In this document: positions 1-14,410 of the stretch, piece by piece
How the letters are laid out: each line of letters starts with the position of its first letter
How positions within the stretch are numbered: the first letter of the stretch is position 1
From: Sciurus carolinensis
Lineage: Eukaryota; Chordata; Mammalia; Rodentia; Sciuridae
Length of the DNA stretch: 64,000 bases
Direction of reading: 5' to 3'
NCBI RefSeq assembly: GCF_902686445.1
Contig: NW_025920107.1
Location: forward strand, 372,001 to 436,000
Position numbers and translations under genes: made by a program
The notes under the pieces: generated by a model
What the model was told of the DNA's origin: nothing
The model's database searches: none
The model's input: only the letters and a program-made list of their open reading frames with translations

Positions 1-828
1 ATTAAAGAGACAAAACACAGAGCCCTCATCCAAGGTTCACAGTACAGAGCACAGAGAACAGATAAACAGCCCAGAGTCAGAGCCCAGAGCACAGGGTATA
101 AAAAACAGAGCACACAGAACAAAGCAAGGACTGAGAGAAGAGAGATACAGTTCAGAGCACAGACCCAGAATATTGAGAGAGAGCCAAGAGCCATAGTCTA
201 GAGCACAAAGCCCACAGCACAGAGCAGAGTGCAGAGCACAGAGACCAGAGTACAGAGCACAGAGGCAGAGTCCAGTGTCATAGAGTACAGAGAACAGAAG
301 ATAGAGAACAGAGCCAGAGCACTGATCCAGATCCCAGAGCCCAGAGTGCAGAACACAGAGCACAGAGCACACAGCACAGAGCACAGAGAACAGAGAACAG
401 TGCAGGAGCCCAGAGCCAGAGGCCAGAATGTAGAGTGCAGAGCTCAGAGCCCAGAGCACAGAGACCAGAGCACAGAGCCAGAGCCCAGGTCGAGATCCTA
501 GAGCTCATAAACAGAGTACAGAGACAGAACACAGAGCTCAGAGCCCAGAACTCAGAAACAGAGTCAGAATAGAGGGACAGAGCAAAGAGCACAAGTATAG
601 TGACCAGAGGCCAGAGCAAGGGTGCAGACCATAGTGCCCCAGCCCAGGGCCAGTGCCCAGAAAACAGAGTGCAGAGCACAGAGCCCAGAGAACGGAGCAC
701 AGAGCACAGAGCACAGAGCCAGAGCCAGAGTACAGAGATAGAGCACAGAGCACAGAGCACAGAGCACAGTGACTGGAGTCCAGGGCACAGAGTGCAAAGC
801 ACAGCCAGAGCTCAGGGCCAGAGCCCAG

Positions 829-1266
829 AGCTCTGAGTCTATATTCTCTGCTCTATACTCTGTGCTCTGCACTCTATGCTCTGGTCTCTGTGCTCTGTTC
901 TCTATGTTCTGTTCTCTGTGCTCTGGTCTCTGTGTTCTACACTCTGTGATCTGTGCTCCAGGCTCTGTGCTCTCTCTCTGGGCTGTGTGCTCTGGGCTCT
1001 GGATCTAGGATCTCTCTCAATACTCTGCATCTCTTTGAAGTCTGTTTTCTTGGTTCTGGCTCTGTACTCTGTGCTCTGTGCTCTGCACTCAGTGTTCTGG
1101 GCTCTGGCTGTAGGCACTGCTCATTTTTCTGTGCTCTGGGCTCTGTGCTTTGTGCTCTGGCTCTGGGCACTGTCTCTGACTCTGGGTCTGTACTCTGTGC
1201 TCTGTGCACTGTGCTTTGGCTCTGGGCTCTGCATGCTGGACTCTGTTTCTGTGTTCCTTCTCTGAG
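829..1266 (-). repeat. Inverted CTCTG cassette 1
   Basis: Strand-switched satellite of about 440 bp. It starts at a GAGCTCTGAG turn and ends at TCTGAGACCAGAGCA (1261-1275). It contains the CTCTCTCAATACTCTGC marker near 1010 and the GGCACTGTCTCTGACTCTGG tail near 1165. Confidence 0.85.
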
Positions 1267-3036
1267 ACCAGAGCAAAGAACAGTGAGCCCAGAGCCCAGA
1301 GTACAGAGCACAGAGCACAGAAACCAGAGCCCCAAGACAGAGCACAGAGCACAGAGTTCAGAGACCAGAGACCATAGCACAAAGCCCACATCCCAGAGTC
1401 CAGAGCACAGAGCACAACACATAGATCCCAGAGTGTAGATCCAAAGTACAGAGACAGAACACAGAGCCCACATCCCAGGCTTACAGAACAGAGCACAGAG
1501 AACAGAGACAGAGCTCGGAGCCAGAGCCCAAAGTACAGAGTGCAGAACACAGAGCACAGAGCACACAGCCAGGACCCAGAGAAGAGAGACAGTGTTCAGA
1601 GTCCAGACCCAAAGTTTAGAGACAGATCCTAGAGCCAGAGCCCAGAGTACAGAAAGCAGAATACAGAGAACAGAGCACAAAGTAAAAAGACAGGGACCAG
1701 AGCAGAGTGATAAGAGACCAGAGCACATAGCGCATTGCCCAGAGAACAGAGCATAAAGCACAGAGCCCAGACACAGAGACCAGAGCACAGAGAACAGAGA
1801 ACAGAACACAGAGCACAGACACAGAGGCCAGAGCACAGAGACCAGAGAGCAGAGCACAGAGCACCGTACCTAGATCCCAGAACACAGGTCAGGGAGCACA
1901 GAGCTACAGCCAAGTGCACAGAGGGCAGAACACAGAACACAGAGCACAGAGCTCAGAGTACAGAGCCCGTTGCGCAAATCAATTATCACAGACTCCAGAA
2001 AACAGAGATCATGGCACAGATCACAGAGCCCAGATCTCAGTGAACACAGTCCAGAACATAGATCCAGAGTACAGAGACAGTACACACAGCCCACATCCCA
2101 GGCTAACAGCACAGAGCACAGAGAACAGAGACACATCCCAGAATCAGAGCCCAGAGGACAGGTAGTAGAAAACAGAGCACACATCACAGAGCCAGGACTG
2201 AGATAAAAGAGGTACAGTTCAGAGCACAGACCCAGAGTATTGAGAAAGAGCCAAGAGTCATATCCCAGAGCACACAGCTGACAGCAGGGAGCACAGAGTG
2301 CAGAACACAGAGACCAGAGCAGAGAACACAGAGACCAGAGCACAGAGCTTAGAGCCAGAGCCAGAGTACAGAGACAGAGCACAGAGCACAGAGTACAGAG
2401 CACAGAGCAAAGAGCCAGAGCCCAGAATCAGATTAGAGCACAGAGTGCAGAGCACTGAGCTGAGAGCACAGGGCCCAGGGCACAGAGTGTAGAAAATAGA
2501 AGACAGAGAAGAGAGCCAGAGCACTGATCCAGATTCCAGAGCGCAGAGTGCAAACACAGAGCACAGAGCACACAGCACAGAGCACAGAGTACAGAGAACA
2601 GTGCAGTAGCCCAGAGCCAGAGGCTAGAATGTAGTGTGCAGAGCTCAGAGCCTAGAGCACAGCGACCAGATCACAGAGCCATAGCCCAGAGCCAGAGCCT
2701 AGAGAAGATAAACAGAGTACAGAGACAGAACACAGAGTTAAGAGCTCAGAACTCAGAGCAAGAGTGAGAGTACAGGGACAGAAAAAAGAGCAAAGGACAG
2801 TGATCAGAGACTGGAGCAAATAGCACAGAGCATAGAGTCTGAGCCCAGAGCCAGTGCCCAGAGCACAGAGTGGGGAGCTAATAGTCCAGTGAACAGAAAA
2901 CAGAGCACAAAGCACAGAGGCCAGAGCTCATAGCCAGAGACAGAGTACAGAGCACAGAGCACAGAGCACAGAGCATAGTGACCTGAGTCCAGAAGACAGA
3001 GTGCAGAGAACAGAGATAGAAATCAAGGCCAGAGCC

Positions 3037-3436
3037 AATAGTTTGGGCTCTGTGCCCTGTACTCTGTGCTCTGTGCTAGGTGCTCTATGCTCTATGCTCT
3101 GTGCTATGTGCTATGATCTCTGTGTTCTGAGCTATGAGCTATGTGCTGTGTGTTCTGTGCTCTGCGCTCTGGGCTCTGTGCTCTGTGCTCTAGGCTGTAT
3201 ACTATGGGCTCTGGCTCTAGGCTGTCTCTTAATACTTTGTGTCTGGTCTCTGAACTCTGTCTCTGTTCTCTGGGTCTTAGCTCTATTCTCTGCACTCTGT
3301 ACTCTGGACTCAGTGCTCTGGACTCTGGCTCTGTGCTCCTCCTCTGTTTTCTGTGCTCTGTGCTCTGTGATCTGTACTCTGTGCACTTTGCTCTGAATTC
3401 TGTGCACTGTGCACTGGCTCTAAATTCCTGCTCTGA
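3037..3436 (-). repeat. Inverted CTCTG cassette 2
   Basis: Strand-switched satellite of about 400 bp. The left turn is AGAGCCAATAGTTTGGGCTC. The right turn is the full TGCTCTGAGACCAGAGCA palindrome (3429-3446). The AATACT marker is degenerate near 3226. Confidence 0.85.
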
Positions 3437-4470
3437 GACCAGAGCACAGTGCAGAGAGCACACTGACCACAGCACAGAGCCCTGAGCAGTGAGCACAGAG
3501 CACACAGCCTGAGCCCAAAAGACAGAGTGCACAGCACAGAGCACAGAGAACAGCAAGTGCACTGATGCAGAACCCAGAGCACAGACTGCAGAGCACTGAG
3601 CACAGAGCAAAATGAGCAGAGACCAGAGCTCAGAGCACAGTGCCCAGAGCCCAGAGTACAAAACATAGCACAGAGCACAGAGACCACAGCAAAGAGCACA
3701 GAGCTATAGCCAAGAGCCAAGAGCACAGAACACAGAGCACAGAAGTCAGAGCCCAGAGTTCAGAGCCAGAGCCCGAGTACAAAGAAAGAGAAGAGAGCAC
3801 AGAGCACAATGCCCAGAGTCCCGAACTCAGAGCTGAGAGCACAGAGCTAGAGCCCAGAGAACAGAGTGCAGAGCACAGAGCACAGAGTGCAGATCACAGA
3901 ACACAAAGCCCAGAGCACAGAGCACAATGAACAGAGACCAGAGCATGGATCACAGTACCCAGAGAACAAGCACAAAACACAGAACACAGAGCACAGAGAC
4001 CACATCCCAAGCCCAGAGCCAAGAGCCAAGATCCAAGAGCACAGAACATAGAGCACAGAGCATAGAGCCCAGAACTTAGAGTCAGATCAAGAGTACAGAG
4101 ACAAAGCACAGAGCAAAGGGCACAGTGACCAGATACCAGAGTACAGAGCACAGTGCCCAGAGCAGTGCCCAGAGCACAGAGCACAAAGCCCAGAGCACAA
4201 AACACAGAGCCCAGAACCCAGAGAACATAACCAAGAGACAAGAGCTCATAATGCAGAAAACAGAGGCCAGAACCATAGATCAGAGCCAGAACTAGAGAAC
4301 AAAGACAAGGTACAGAGCACAGAGCATAGTGACCAGAGTTTACAGCACAGAGTGCAGAGCAGAGAGCCAGAGCCCAGAGCAGGAACACAGAACCTAGAGC
4401 CCAAAGCTCAAAGACTGAGCCAGAGTACAGAGAGAGAGCACAGAGCACAGATCCAGAGAAAAGGGTCAGA

Positions 4471-5834
4471 GCCCAGAACGCTGTCTTTGTGCTTCTCAGC
4501 TCTGTGCTCTGTGCTCTGGTTTGTGCTCTGTCTCTGGTCTCTGTGCTCTTTACTCTCTGCTCTGTGCTCTGTCCTCTGGGCTCTGTGCTCTGCACTCTGT
4601 GCTCTGGGCTCTGTGTTCTGGACTCTTGCTCTGGGCTTTGGCTCTGTGCTCGCTACTCCTGATCTCCACTCTTAGCTCTGTGCTCTGCGCTCTGTACTCC
4701 TGCTCTGTGCTTTGTTCTTTGTGCTCTGTGCTCTGGCTCTGTACTCTGTGCCCTGCACACTGTGCTCTTCACTCTGGATCTGGTTCTGCTCACTGTGCTT
4801 TGTACTGTGTGCCCTGTGCTATGATCTCTGGTCTCTCATTTCTGTGCACTGGCTCTGTCACTGAGCTCCATTATCTGGTCTCTGTGCTCTGTGCTCTGTG
4901 CTCTTTGCTCTGTGTTCTGTTTTGTGTGCTGTGTGCTCTGTGCTCTGTACTCTGTGTTCTTGGCTCTGGGCTCTGGCTCTGTGTTCTGCACTCTGGGCTC
5001 TGGGCTCTAGTCTCTAGTCACTGTACTCTGTGGTCGGTGCTCTGTTTCTGTATTCTGGCTCTGTAATCTGCAAATTGACTCATGGCTCTGTGCTCTGTGC
5101 TCTGGTCTCTGTGCACTGTGCTCTGATCTCTATGATCTGAACTCTGTGCTCTTTGCTCTGGGCTGTATGCTCTGGGCTCTGGCTGTGGGCTCTATCTCTA
5201 GGCTCTCTGTCAATACTCTGCGTCTAGTCCCTGAATTCTGTCTCTATTCTCTGGGCCCTGGTTCTGTGCTCTGCACTCAGTGCTGTGAACTGTGGCTCTG
5301 AACTCTTGCTCTGTTTTCTGTGCTCTGTGCTCTGTAATCTGTGCTCTGGGCTCTGGGCTCTGGGTTCTGAGCTCTGGCTCTGTGATCTGGGCTCTGTGCT
5401 CTGGGCCCTGTGCTCTCTGCCATGTGCTCTGTGCTCTGTGCTCTTTCCTGAGCTCTGTTCTCTGTGCTCTGGGCCCTGTGCTCTAGGCTCTGGGCACTGG
5501 GCACTGGGCTCTGTGCTCTGATCTCTAGTCACTGTGCTCTGTAGTCTGTGCTGTGTATCTATACTCTGGCTCTGTAATATGGGTCTGGGCTCATGGCTCT
5601 TTGCTCTGTGCTCTGGTCCCTGCGCTCTGTGTTCTGGTCTCTATGCACTGCACTCTGTGCTCTGTGCTCTGTGATCTGGTCTCTGGGCTCTGGGTTCAGG
5701 ACTCTGGCTCTGGGCACTGTCTCTGAATCTGGGTCTGGACTCTGTGCTCTGTGCAATGTTCTAGCTCTGTGCTCTGTGCTGTTTGCTCTACACTCTGTGC
5801 ACTGGGTTGTAGGTCTATAGACTCCTGCTCTGAG
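4471..5834 (-). repeat. Inverted CTCTG cassette 3 (long)
   Basis: Strand-switched satellite of about 1.36 kb, roughly three times the basic cassette. It ends at TGCTCTGAGACCAGAGCA (5826-5843). It carries the AATACTCTG marker near 5211 and the GGCACTGTCTCTGAATCTGG tail near 5715. Confidence 0.85.
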
Positions 5835-6914
5835 ACCAGAGCACAGAGCACAGAGCACAGAGACCACAGCACAGAGCCCAGAGCACAGAGCACAGAGACC
5901 ACAGCAGAGAACACAGAGCACAGAGCCAGAGCCCAGAAGACAGAGGGCAGAGCACAGAACACAGAGAACAAAGACAGAGCACTGATCCAGAGACCAGAGT
6001 GCAGAGTGCAGAACACAGGGCAAGGACAAATAGCCAGAGCACAGAGCCAGAGCCCAGTGTGCAGAGTGGAGAGCAAAGAGCACAGAGCACAGAGCACAGA
6101 GCTGATCCAGAGCCCAGAGCACACAGTACAGAGTACAGAGCACAGAGCCACTGCACAAAGAACATAGCACAGAGCACACATTGCAGAGCACAGAGCACAG
6201 AGCTAGGGCACTGATCCACAGCCCAATGAACATAGTGTAGAGCACTGATCCAGAGCCCAGAGTACACAGTGGAGATCACAGAGTCAGATCACATAGTCTG
6301 GAAATAGAGTACAGAGCCCAGAACCCAGGGCACAATGCTCAGAGCATAGAGCACATAGAAGAGACCAGGATCCCAGAGCCAGAGACAGAGTACAGAGCAC
6401 AGAATCCAGAGTACAGATCCCAGAGCCCAGATTGCAGAGCACAGAGCCAGAGCACAGTGCACAGCATACAGAAACCGAGCCCAGAGCCAGAGCACAGAGC
6501 ACAGAGCATAGAGCAAGGAGCTCAGAGCACAGAGCCAGAGCACAGAGCTTAGAGTACAGAACACAAAGCAGAGAACCAGAGCACATAAACAGAGTACAGA
6601 GATAGAACACAGAGCCCAGAATCCAGAGCTCAGAGCCAGAGCCATAGTACAGGGACAGAGCCAAGAGCACAAGGACAGTGATGACCAGAGCCCAGAGCAA
6701 AGAGCACAGAGCATAAAGCCTGAGACCAGAGCCAGTACCCAGAGCACAGAGCCCTGAGAACAGAACACAGAGCACAGAGACAGAGGCCAAAGTCCAGAGC
6801 TCACAGCCAGGACCAGAGAACAGAGACAGAGCACAGAGAACAGAGTACAGTGACTGGAGTCCAGAACACAGAGCACAGAGAACAGAGTCAGAGCTCAGGG
6901 CCTGAGCCTAGAGC

Positions 6915-7436
6915 ACTGGGTCTATGTTCTGGGCTCTGGGCTCTGTGCTCTGGGCTTTGTCTCTGAGCTCTGGTTTCTGGGATCTGTGCTCTATGGTCTG
7001 TCTCTGGGCACTGTCTCTCAGTCTGGGTCTGGGCTTGGTGCTCTATCTCTGTGCTCTCTGCTTGGTTTCTGTGCTCTGCACTCTGTGTTCTGTGATCTGT
7101 GCTCTGAGCTCTGTCTTTGTATTCTGGCACTGTACTCTGTGTATGCACTCTTGGCTTTCTGCTGTGTGCTCTGGTCTCTGCACTCTGAGCTCTGTGTTCT
7201 TTGCTCTGGGCTGTGTGCTCTGGGCTCTGGCTCTAGGTTCTCTCTCAATACACTGGGTCTGGGCTCCGAAGTCTGTTTCTGTTCTCTGGGTCCTGGCTGT
7301 GTACTCTGTACTGTTCTGCCATTCAGTGTTCTGGGCTCTGGATCTGGGCACCTGCTCTGTTTTCTGTACTATGTACTATATGCTCTGTGATCTGTGCTCT
7401 GTGCTCTGGGATCTGGCTTTGGGCTATTGTTCTGAG
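6915..7436 (-). repeat. Inverted CTCTG cassette 4
   Basis: Strand-switched satellite of about 520 bp. The head phrase GGCACTGTCTCTCAGTCTGG is near 7007, the AATACACTGG marker near 7246, and the right turn TTCTGAGACCAGAG at 7430-7443. Confidence 0.85.
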
Positions 7437-10400
7437 ACCAGAGGACAGATCACAGTGCCCACAACACAGAACACAAAGCCCAGAGACCAGAGCTCCAAGA
7501 CAGAGCACAAAGTGAGGAGCTCAGAGACCAGAGATCATAGCACACAGCCCCCATCCCAGAGACCAGAGCACAGAGCCCAGTCTATTGAACTCAGAGCATA
7601 CATCTAGAATACAGAGACAGAACACAGAACCCACATCCAAGGCTCACAGAACAGAGCACAGAGAACAGAGAGGAGCCCAGAGCCAGAGCCCAAAGCACAG
7701 AGTGCAGAACACAAAGCATAGAGCACACAGTGAGGACTCAGAGAAGAGAGACAGAATTCAGATCCCAGAACCAGAGTTTAGAGACAGACACTAGAGCCAG
7801 AGCCCAGAGCACAGAATGCAGAGTACAGAGAACAGAACACAGAGTAATGAGCACAGAGACCAGAGCACAGTGACCAGAGACCAGAGCACAGAGCAGAGAA
7901 ATGAGAAAACAGAGCAGGAACCCAGACCCAGAGCCCACAGTGCAGATTATAGAGCACAGAGCACAGAACACAGAGCCAGACCCAGAGAACAGACACAGAA
8001 TACAGAGAACAGACCCAGAGAATTGAGACAGAGCCTAAAGCCAGAGACCAGGCACACAGCCCAGAGCACAGAGTACAGAGCCAGAGCACAAAGCACAGAG
8101 CACAGAGCACAGGGCACAGAGGGGAGGGCACAAATCTAAGAGCCCAGACCCAGAGTAGAGAGACAGAGCACAGAGCACAGTGCCCAGGGCCTAGAGTGCA
8201 GAGAACACAGCACAGAGATAGAGCCCAGAGCACAGAGCCCAGTGAACAGAGCACAGAGCACAGAGACAGAGTCCAGAGCACAGAGTGCAGAGAACAGAGC
8301 CAGAGCACTGATCCAGATCCCAGAGTGCAGTGTGCATAACAGAGAGCACAGAGCACACAGAACAAGGTACAGAGAATAGTGCAGGAGTCCAGGACCAGAG
8401 GCCAGAATGTAGTGTGCAGAGTCCAGAGCCCAGAGCACAGAGACCAGAACACAGAACCAGACCCCAGAGTCAGAGCTTAGAGCACATAAATAGAGTACAG
8501 AGAGAGAACACAGAGCTCAGAGTCCAGTGCTCAGAGTCAGAGCCAGAGTACAGGGACAGAGAAAAGAGCACAAGGACAGTGACCAGAGCCCAGAGCAAGG
8601 GTGCAGAGCATAGTGCACCAACCCAGGGCCAGTGCCCTGAGCACAGAGCCCAGAGAAAAGAGCACAGAGCACAGTGCACAGAGCCCAGAGCCTAGTGCTC
8701 AGAGCCAGAGTCATAGTACAGAGACAAAGCACAAAGCACAGAGCACAGAGCACAGAGCCCAGAGACCAGAGTTCCAAGACAGAGCACAGAGCACAGAGAT
8801 CAGAGACCAAAGACCATAGCACACTGCCCACAACCCAGAGCCCAAAGCACAGAGCCCAGTCCACTGAGCCCAGAGCATATATCCAGAGTACAGAGACAGA
8901 ACACAGAGGTCACATCCAAGGCTCACAGAACAGAGCATAGAGAAGAGATAGAGCCCAGAGACAGACCCCAAAGCATGGAGTGAAGAACACAGAGCACAGA
9001 GCACACAGCCAGGACTCAGAAAAGAGAGACAGAGTTCAGAGCCCAGACCCAGACTTTAGAGACAGATCCAGAGCACAGAAAGCAGAGTACAGAGTAAAGA
9101 GCACAGAGACCAGAACAGAGTGACCAGAGACCAGAACTCAGAGTGCAGAGTAGAGAAAGCACAGAGACCAGAACACAGTGACCAGAGACCAGAGCTCAGA
9201 GTGCAGAGTAGAGAAAACAGAGCAGGAACCCAGACCCATAGCACACAGCTCAGAGTACAGAGCACAGAGCACAGAACACAGAGCCAGACCTAGAGAACAG
9301 AAACAGAATACAGAGTCCAGACCCAGAGGTTTGAGACAGACTCTAGAGCCAGAGACCAGAACCCAGAGCACAGAGCACAGAGCACAGAGCACACAGCAAA
9401 ACAAAGAGCACAGAGCACAGAGCACAGAGCACAGAGGGCAGGGCACAAAGCCAAGAGCCCAGACCCAGAGTACCGAGACATGGCAGAGAACACAGAGCAC
9501 AGAACCCAGAACCAAGAGCACAGAGCCCAAAGACCAGAACTCCAATACAGAGCACAGAGCAAAGAGCTCAGAGACCAGAGACTGTAGTACACAGCCAATA
9601 TCTCAGAGCCCAGAGTACAGAGGTTAATGCACTGAGCCCAGAGCATAGATCCAGAGTACAGAGACAGAACACAGAGACTACATCCCAGGCTCACAGAAGA
9701 AAGTACAGAGAACAAAGAGCCCAGAGCCAGAGCTCAGAGCATGGAGTGCAGAACATGGAGCACAGAGCACACAGCCAGGACCAAGAGAAGAGAGAAAGAG
9801 TTCAGAGCCCAGACCCAAAGTTTAGAGACAAATCCTAGAGCCAGAGCTCAGAGCACAAAAAGCAGAGTACAGAAAACTGAGCACAGAGTAAAGAGCACAG
9901 AGACCAGAGCACAGTGACCACAGAGCAGACCAGAGAGCACAGAGTAGGGAGTACAGAGCACAGAGCAGAGAATACAGAGCAGGAACCCAGACCCAGAGCC
10001 CACAGTGCAGACTATATGGTATAGAGCACAGAACATACAGACAGACCCAGAGAACAGAGACAGAGAAGAGAGACCAGACCCAGAGTATTGAGACAAAGCC
10101 TAGAGCCAGAGACCATTGCACACAGCCCAGAGCACAAAGCACAGAGCACAGACACAGAGAACAGAGCATAGACAACAGAGCGCAGAGCATGGAAGGCAGT
10201 GCACAGAACACAGAGCAGAGAGCCAGAGCCCAGAGACCAGAGTGCAGAGAACAGAAGACAGAGAACAAAGCCAGAGCACTGATCTAGATCCCAGAGTGCA
10301 GAGTGCATAAGACAGAACACATAGCACAGATCACAGAGTACAGAGAACAGTGCTGCAGCCCAGAGCCAGAGGCCAGAATGAAGTGTGCAGAGCCTAGAGA

Positions 10401-11907
10401 CCAGAGCACAGAGATCAGAGCCCAGAGCCAGAGCCCAGTGCCAGAGCCTAGAGCACATAAACAGAGTTCAGAAACAGAACACAGAGCTCAGAGCTCAGTG
10501 CTGGAGCCAGAGTATAGGAACAGAGCAAAGAGTAAAAGGACAGTGACCAGAGCCCAGAGCAAAGAGCCAAGAGCACAGAGCCTGAGCCCAGTGTCAGTGC
10601 CCAAAGCACAGAGTGTGGAGTCCAGAGGGCAGAGAACAGAAAACACAGCACAGAGAACAAAGCCCAGAGTCCAGAGCTCAGGGTCAGAGCCAGAGTACAG
10701 AGACAAAGCAAAGAGCACAGCACAGAGCCCAGAGATCAGAGCTTCAAGACAGAGCACAAAGCACAGAGCTCATTGATCAGAGACCAGAAAGCTCAGCCCA
10801 CATCCCAGAGCCCAGAGCTCAGAGCCCAGTGCACACAGCCCAGAGCATAGATCCAGAGTACAGAGACAGAACACAGAGCCCACATCCCAGGCTCACAGGA
10901 CAAAGCACAGAGCAGATCACAGAGCCCAGAGCACAGAGACCAGAGCACACAGCATAGAACACAGAGCCTTTTGCCCAAATCAATGAGCCCAGAGCCCAGA
11001 GCACAGAGTCCAGTGACAGAGCTCAGAGCATACATCCAGAGTACAGAGAAAGAACACATAGCCCACATCCCAGGCTCAGAGCACAGAGCACAGAGAAAAG
11101 AAGAAGAGCACAAAGCCTGAACCCAGAGTACAGGGTTTAGAACACAGAGCACACAGCCCAGAGCCAGGACCAAAAGAACAATATACAGTTCAGAACCCAG
11201 AACCAGAGTATTGAGAGAGAGCCTAGAGCCATAGACCAGAGTACACATCCCACAGCACTGAGCAGAGTGTGCAGACCCCAGAGACCAGAGCACAGAGCAC
11301 AGGACCAGAGACAGAGTAGAGAGAGCACAGAGTCCAGTGCACAGAGTGCAGAGAACAGAAGACAGAGTATAGAGCCAAAGTACTTATCCAGATCCCAGAT
11401 CCCAGAGTGCATAACACAGAGCACAGAGCACACAGGACAGAGCAAAGTGTACTGAGAACAGTGCAGCAGACCAGAACCCAAGGCCAGAATGCAGTGTACA
11501 GAGCCTAGAGCCCAGAGCAAAGAGACCAGAGCACAGAGCCAGAACCCATTGTCAGAGCCTAGAGCACATAAACAGAGTACAGAGACAGAACACAGAGCTC
11601 AGAGCCCAGAGTTCAGAGTCAGAGCCAGAGTACAGGGATAGAGCAAAGAGCACAAGGACAGTGACCAGATCCAAGAGCAAAGAGCACAGAGCACAGAGCC
11701 CAAGTCCAGAGCCAGTGCTGAGAGCAGAGTGGGGAACACAGAACCAAGAGAACAGAACACAGAACACAGAACATAGAGCACAGAGCCCAGAGCTCAGAGT
11801 CAGAGAAAGAGTAGAGAGACAAGTCACAGAGCACAGAGGACAGTGGCCGGAGTCCAGAACACAGAGCACAGAGCACAGAGCCAGAGCTCAGGACCAGAGC
11901 CCAGAGC

Positions 11908-12424
11908 TGTGTCTGTGCTCTGCGCTCTGTGCCCTGCATTCTATGCTATATGCTCTGTGCCCTGTGCTATGTTCTCTGATATCTGACCTCTATCTCTCTG
12001 AGCTCTGGTTCATGGGATCTCTGCTCTGGGTTCTATCTCTGGGCACTGTCTCTCACTCTGGGTCTGGGACAGTGCTGTGTGCACTGTGCTCAGGCTCTGT
12101 GCTCTGTGCTCTTTTCTCTGTACTCTGCAGTCTGTGCTCTGTGCTGTGTGCTCTCTGCTCTGGGCTGTGTGCTCTGAGCTCTGACTCTATACTCTCTCTC
12201 AATACTCTGCTTCCGGGCACTGAAGTCCTTCTCTGTTCTCTGGTCCTGGCTCTGTATTCTGTGCTCTGTGCTCTGTACTCAGCGTTCTCAGCTCGGGTTC
12301 TGGGCACCTGCTGTGATTTCTATGCGCTGTGTTCTGTGCTCTGGCTCTTGGCACTGTCTCTGACTCTGCGCTCTGTGCACTGTGCTCTGACTCTGGGCTC
12401 TGGTTCTTGGCTCCTGCTCTGAGA
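11908..12424 (-). repeat. Inverted CTCTG cassette 5
   Basis: Strand-switched satellite of about 515 bp with all three cassette marks: head GGCACTGTCTCTCACTCTGG near 12,043, CTCTCTCAATACTCTGC near 12,195 and tail GGCACTGTCTCTGACTCTG near 12,350. The right turn is TGCTCTGAGACCACAGC (12,415-12,431). Confidence 0.85.
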
Positions 12425-14410
12425 CCACAGCGCAGAGCACAGAGACCAGAGACCAGAGCACAGAGCAGAGTGCTCAGAGCCCAGAGCACAGATCAGAGAG
12501 CACAGAGCCAGAGCAAAGATCACAGAGTGCAGATCACAGAGCACAGAGCCAAGAGGACAGAGACCAGAGCACACAGCACAGAGCACAGAACCCATTGTGC
12601 AAATCAATGAGCTCATAGCCCAGAGCACAGAGATCATGGCACAGAACACAGAGCACAGAGCACAGAGCCCAGTGAAAAGAGCCCAGAGCATAGTTCCAAA
12701 GTACACAGACAGAACACACAGACTACATACCAGGTTCACAGCACAGAGCACAGAGGATAGAGACACAACACAGAGCCAGGGTCCAGAGCGCAGGGTGTAG
12801 AACAGAGAGCACACAGCACAGAGCCAGGATGGAGAGTACAGGTATACAGTTCACAGCCCTGAACCAGATTATTGAGAGAGAGCATAGAACCATAGCCAGA
12901 GCACACAGCCCACAGCACAGAGCACAGAATGCAGAGCACACAGATCAGGGCAGAGAACACAGAGACCAGAGCACAGAGCACAGAGCTAGAGCCAAAGTAC
13001 AGAGACAGAACACACAGCACAGAGCAGAGGTTGCAGAGCACAGATCCAGGACCCAAAGTCAGAGCCTAGTGCACAGAGTGCAGAGCACAGAGCAGAGAGC
13101 ACAGAACCCAGTGCAGAAAGTGCAAAGAACAGAAGACAGAGAACAGATCCAGAGCACTGATCCAGGTCCCAGAGCCCAGAGTGCATAACACAGAGCACAG
13201 AACACACAGCACAGAGCACAGAGTACAGAGAACAATGCAGGAGACCAGAGCCAGAGGCCAGAATGTAGTGTGCAGAGCCTAGAGCCCAGAGCACAGAGAC
13301 CAGAGCACAGAACCAGAGCCCAGAGGCGAGATCCTAGAGCACATAAACAGAGTACAGAGACAGAACACAGAGCTCAGAGCCCAGACTTCAGATCAAGAGC
13401 CAGAGTACAGGGCCGAGTGAAGAGCACAAAGACAGTGACCAGATCCCAGAGGAAAGAGGGCAGAGCACAGAGACCTAGCCCAGACCAGGTGCCCAGAGCA
13501 AAGAGTGCAGAGCACAGAGCTCAGAGAATAGTATACAGAGCACAGAGCACAGAGCCCAAAGCCCAGTGAACAGAATTCAGAGCATAGATCCAGAGTACAT
13601 AGACAGAATACAGAGTCCACATCCCAGGCTCACAGCACAGAGCACAGTGAAGAGTAAAAGCCCAGAGACAGAACCCACAGCACACAGTGTAGAACACAGA
13701 GCACACAGCACAGAGCCAAGACATAAAGAACAATATACAGTTCAGAACCCAGAACCAGAGTATTCAGAGAGAGCCTAGAGCCATAGCCCAGAGCACAGAG
13801 CCCACAGCACTGAGCAAAGAGCCAGAGCACATAGAACAGAGCAGAGAGCACAGACACCAGAGCACGGAGCCAGAGCGAGAGTACAGAGACAGAACCCAGA
13901 ACATAGGGCCCAGTGCACAAAGTGCAGAGAACAGAAGACAGAGAACACAGTCAGAGCACTGATACAGATCCCAGTGCCCAGAGTGCATAACAGAGAGCAC
14001 AGTGCCCACATCACAGATTACAAAGAACAGTGCAGGAGGCCAGAGCCAGAGACCAGAATGTAGTATGCAGAGCCCAGAGTCCAGAGGCCAGAGTCCAGAG
14101 CACACAGCCAGAGCACAGAGCACATAAACAGGGTACAGAGACAGAACACATAGCCCAGAGCCCAGAGCTCAGAGCCAGAGCCAGAGTACAGGGACAGAGC
14201 AAAGAGCACAAAGACAGTGACCAGAGTCCAGAGAAAAGATCACAGAGCACAGAGTCCGAGCCCTACCCAGTACCCAGAGGACACATTGTGGAGCCCAGAG
14301 CCCAGAGAACAGAACACAGAGACAAAGCACAGAGCCCAGAGAACAGTGACAGGAATCCAGGACACAGAATGAAGAGCACAGAGCCAGAGATCAGGGTCAG
14401 AACCCAGAGT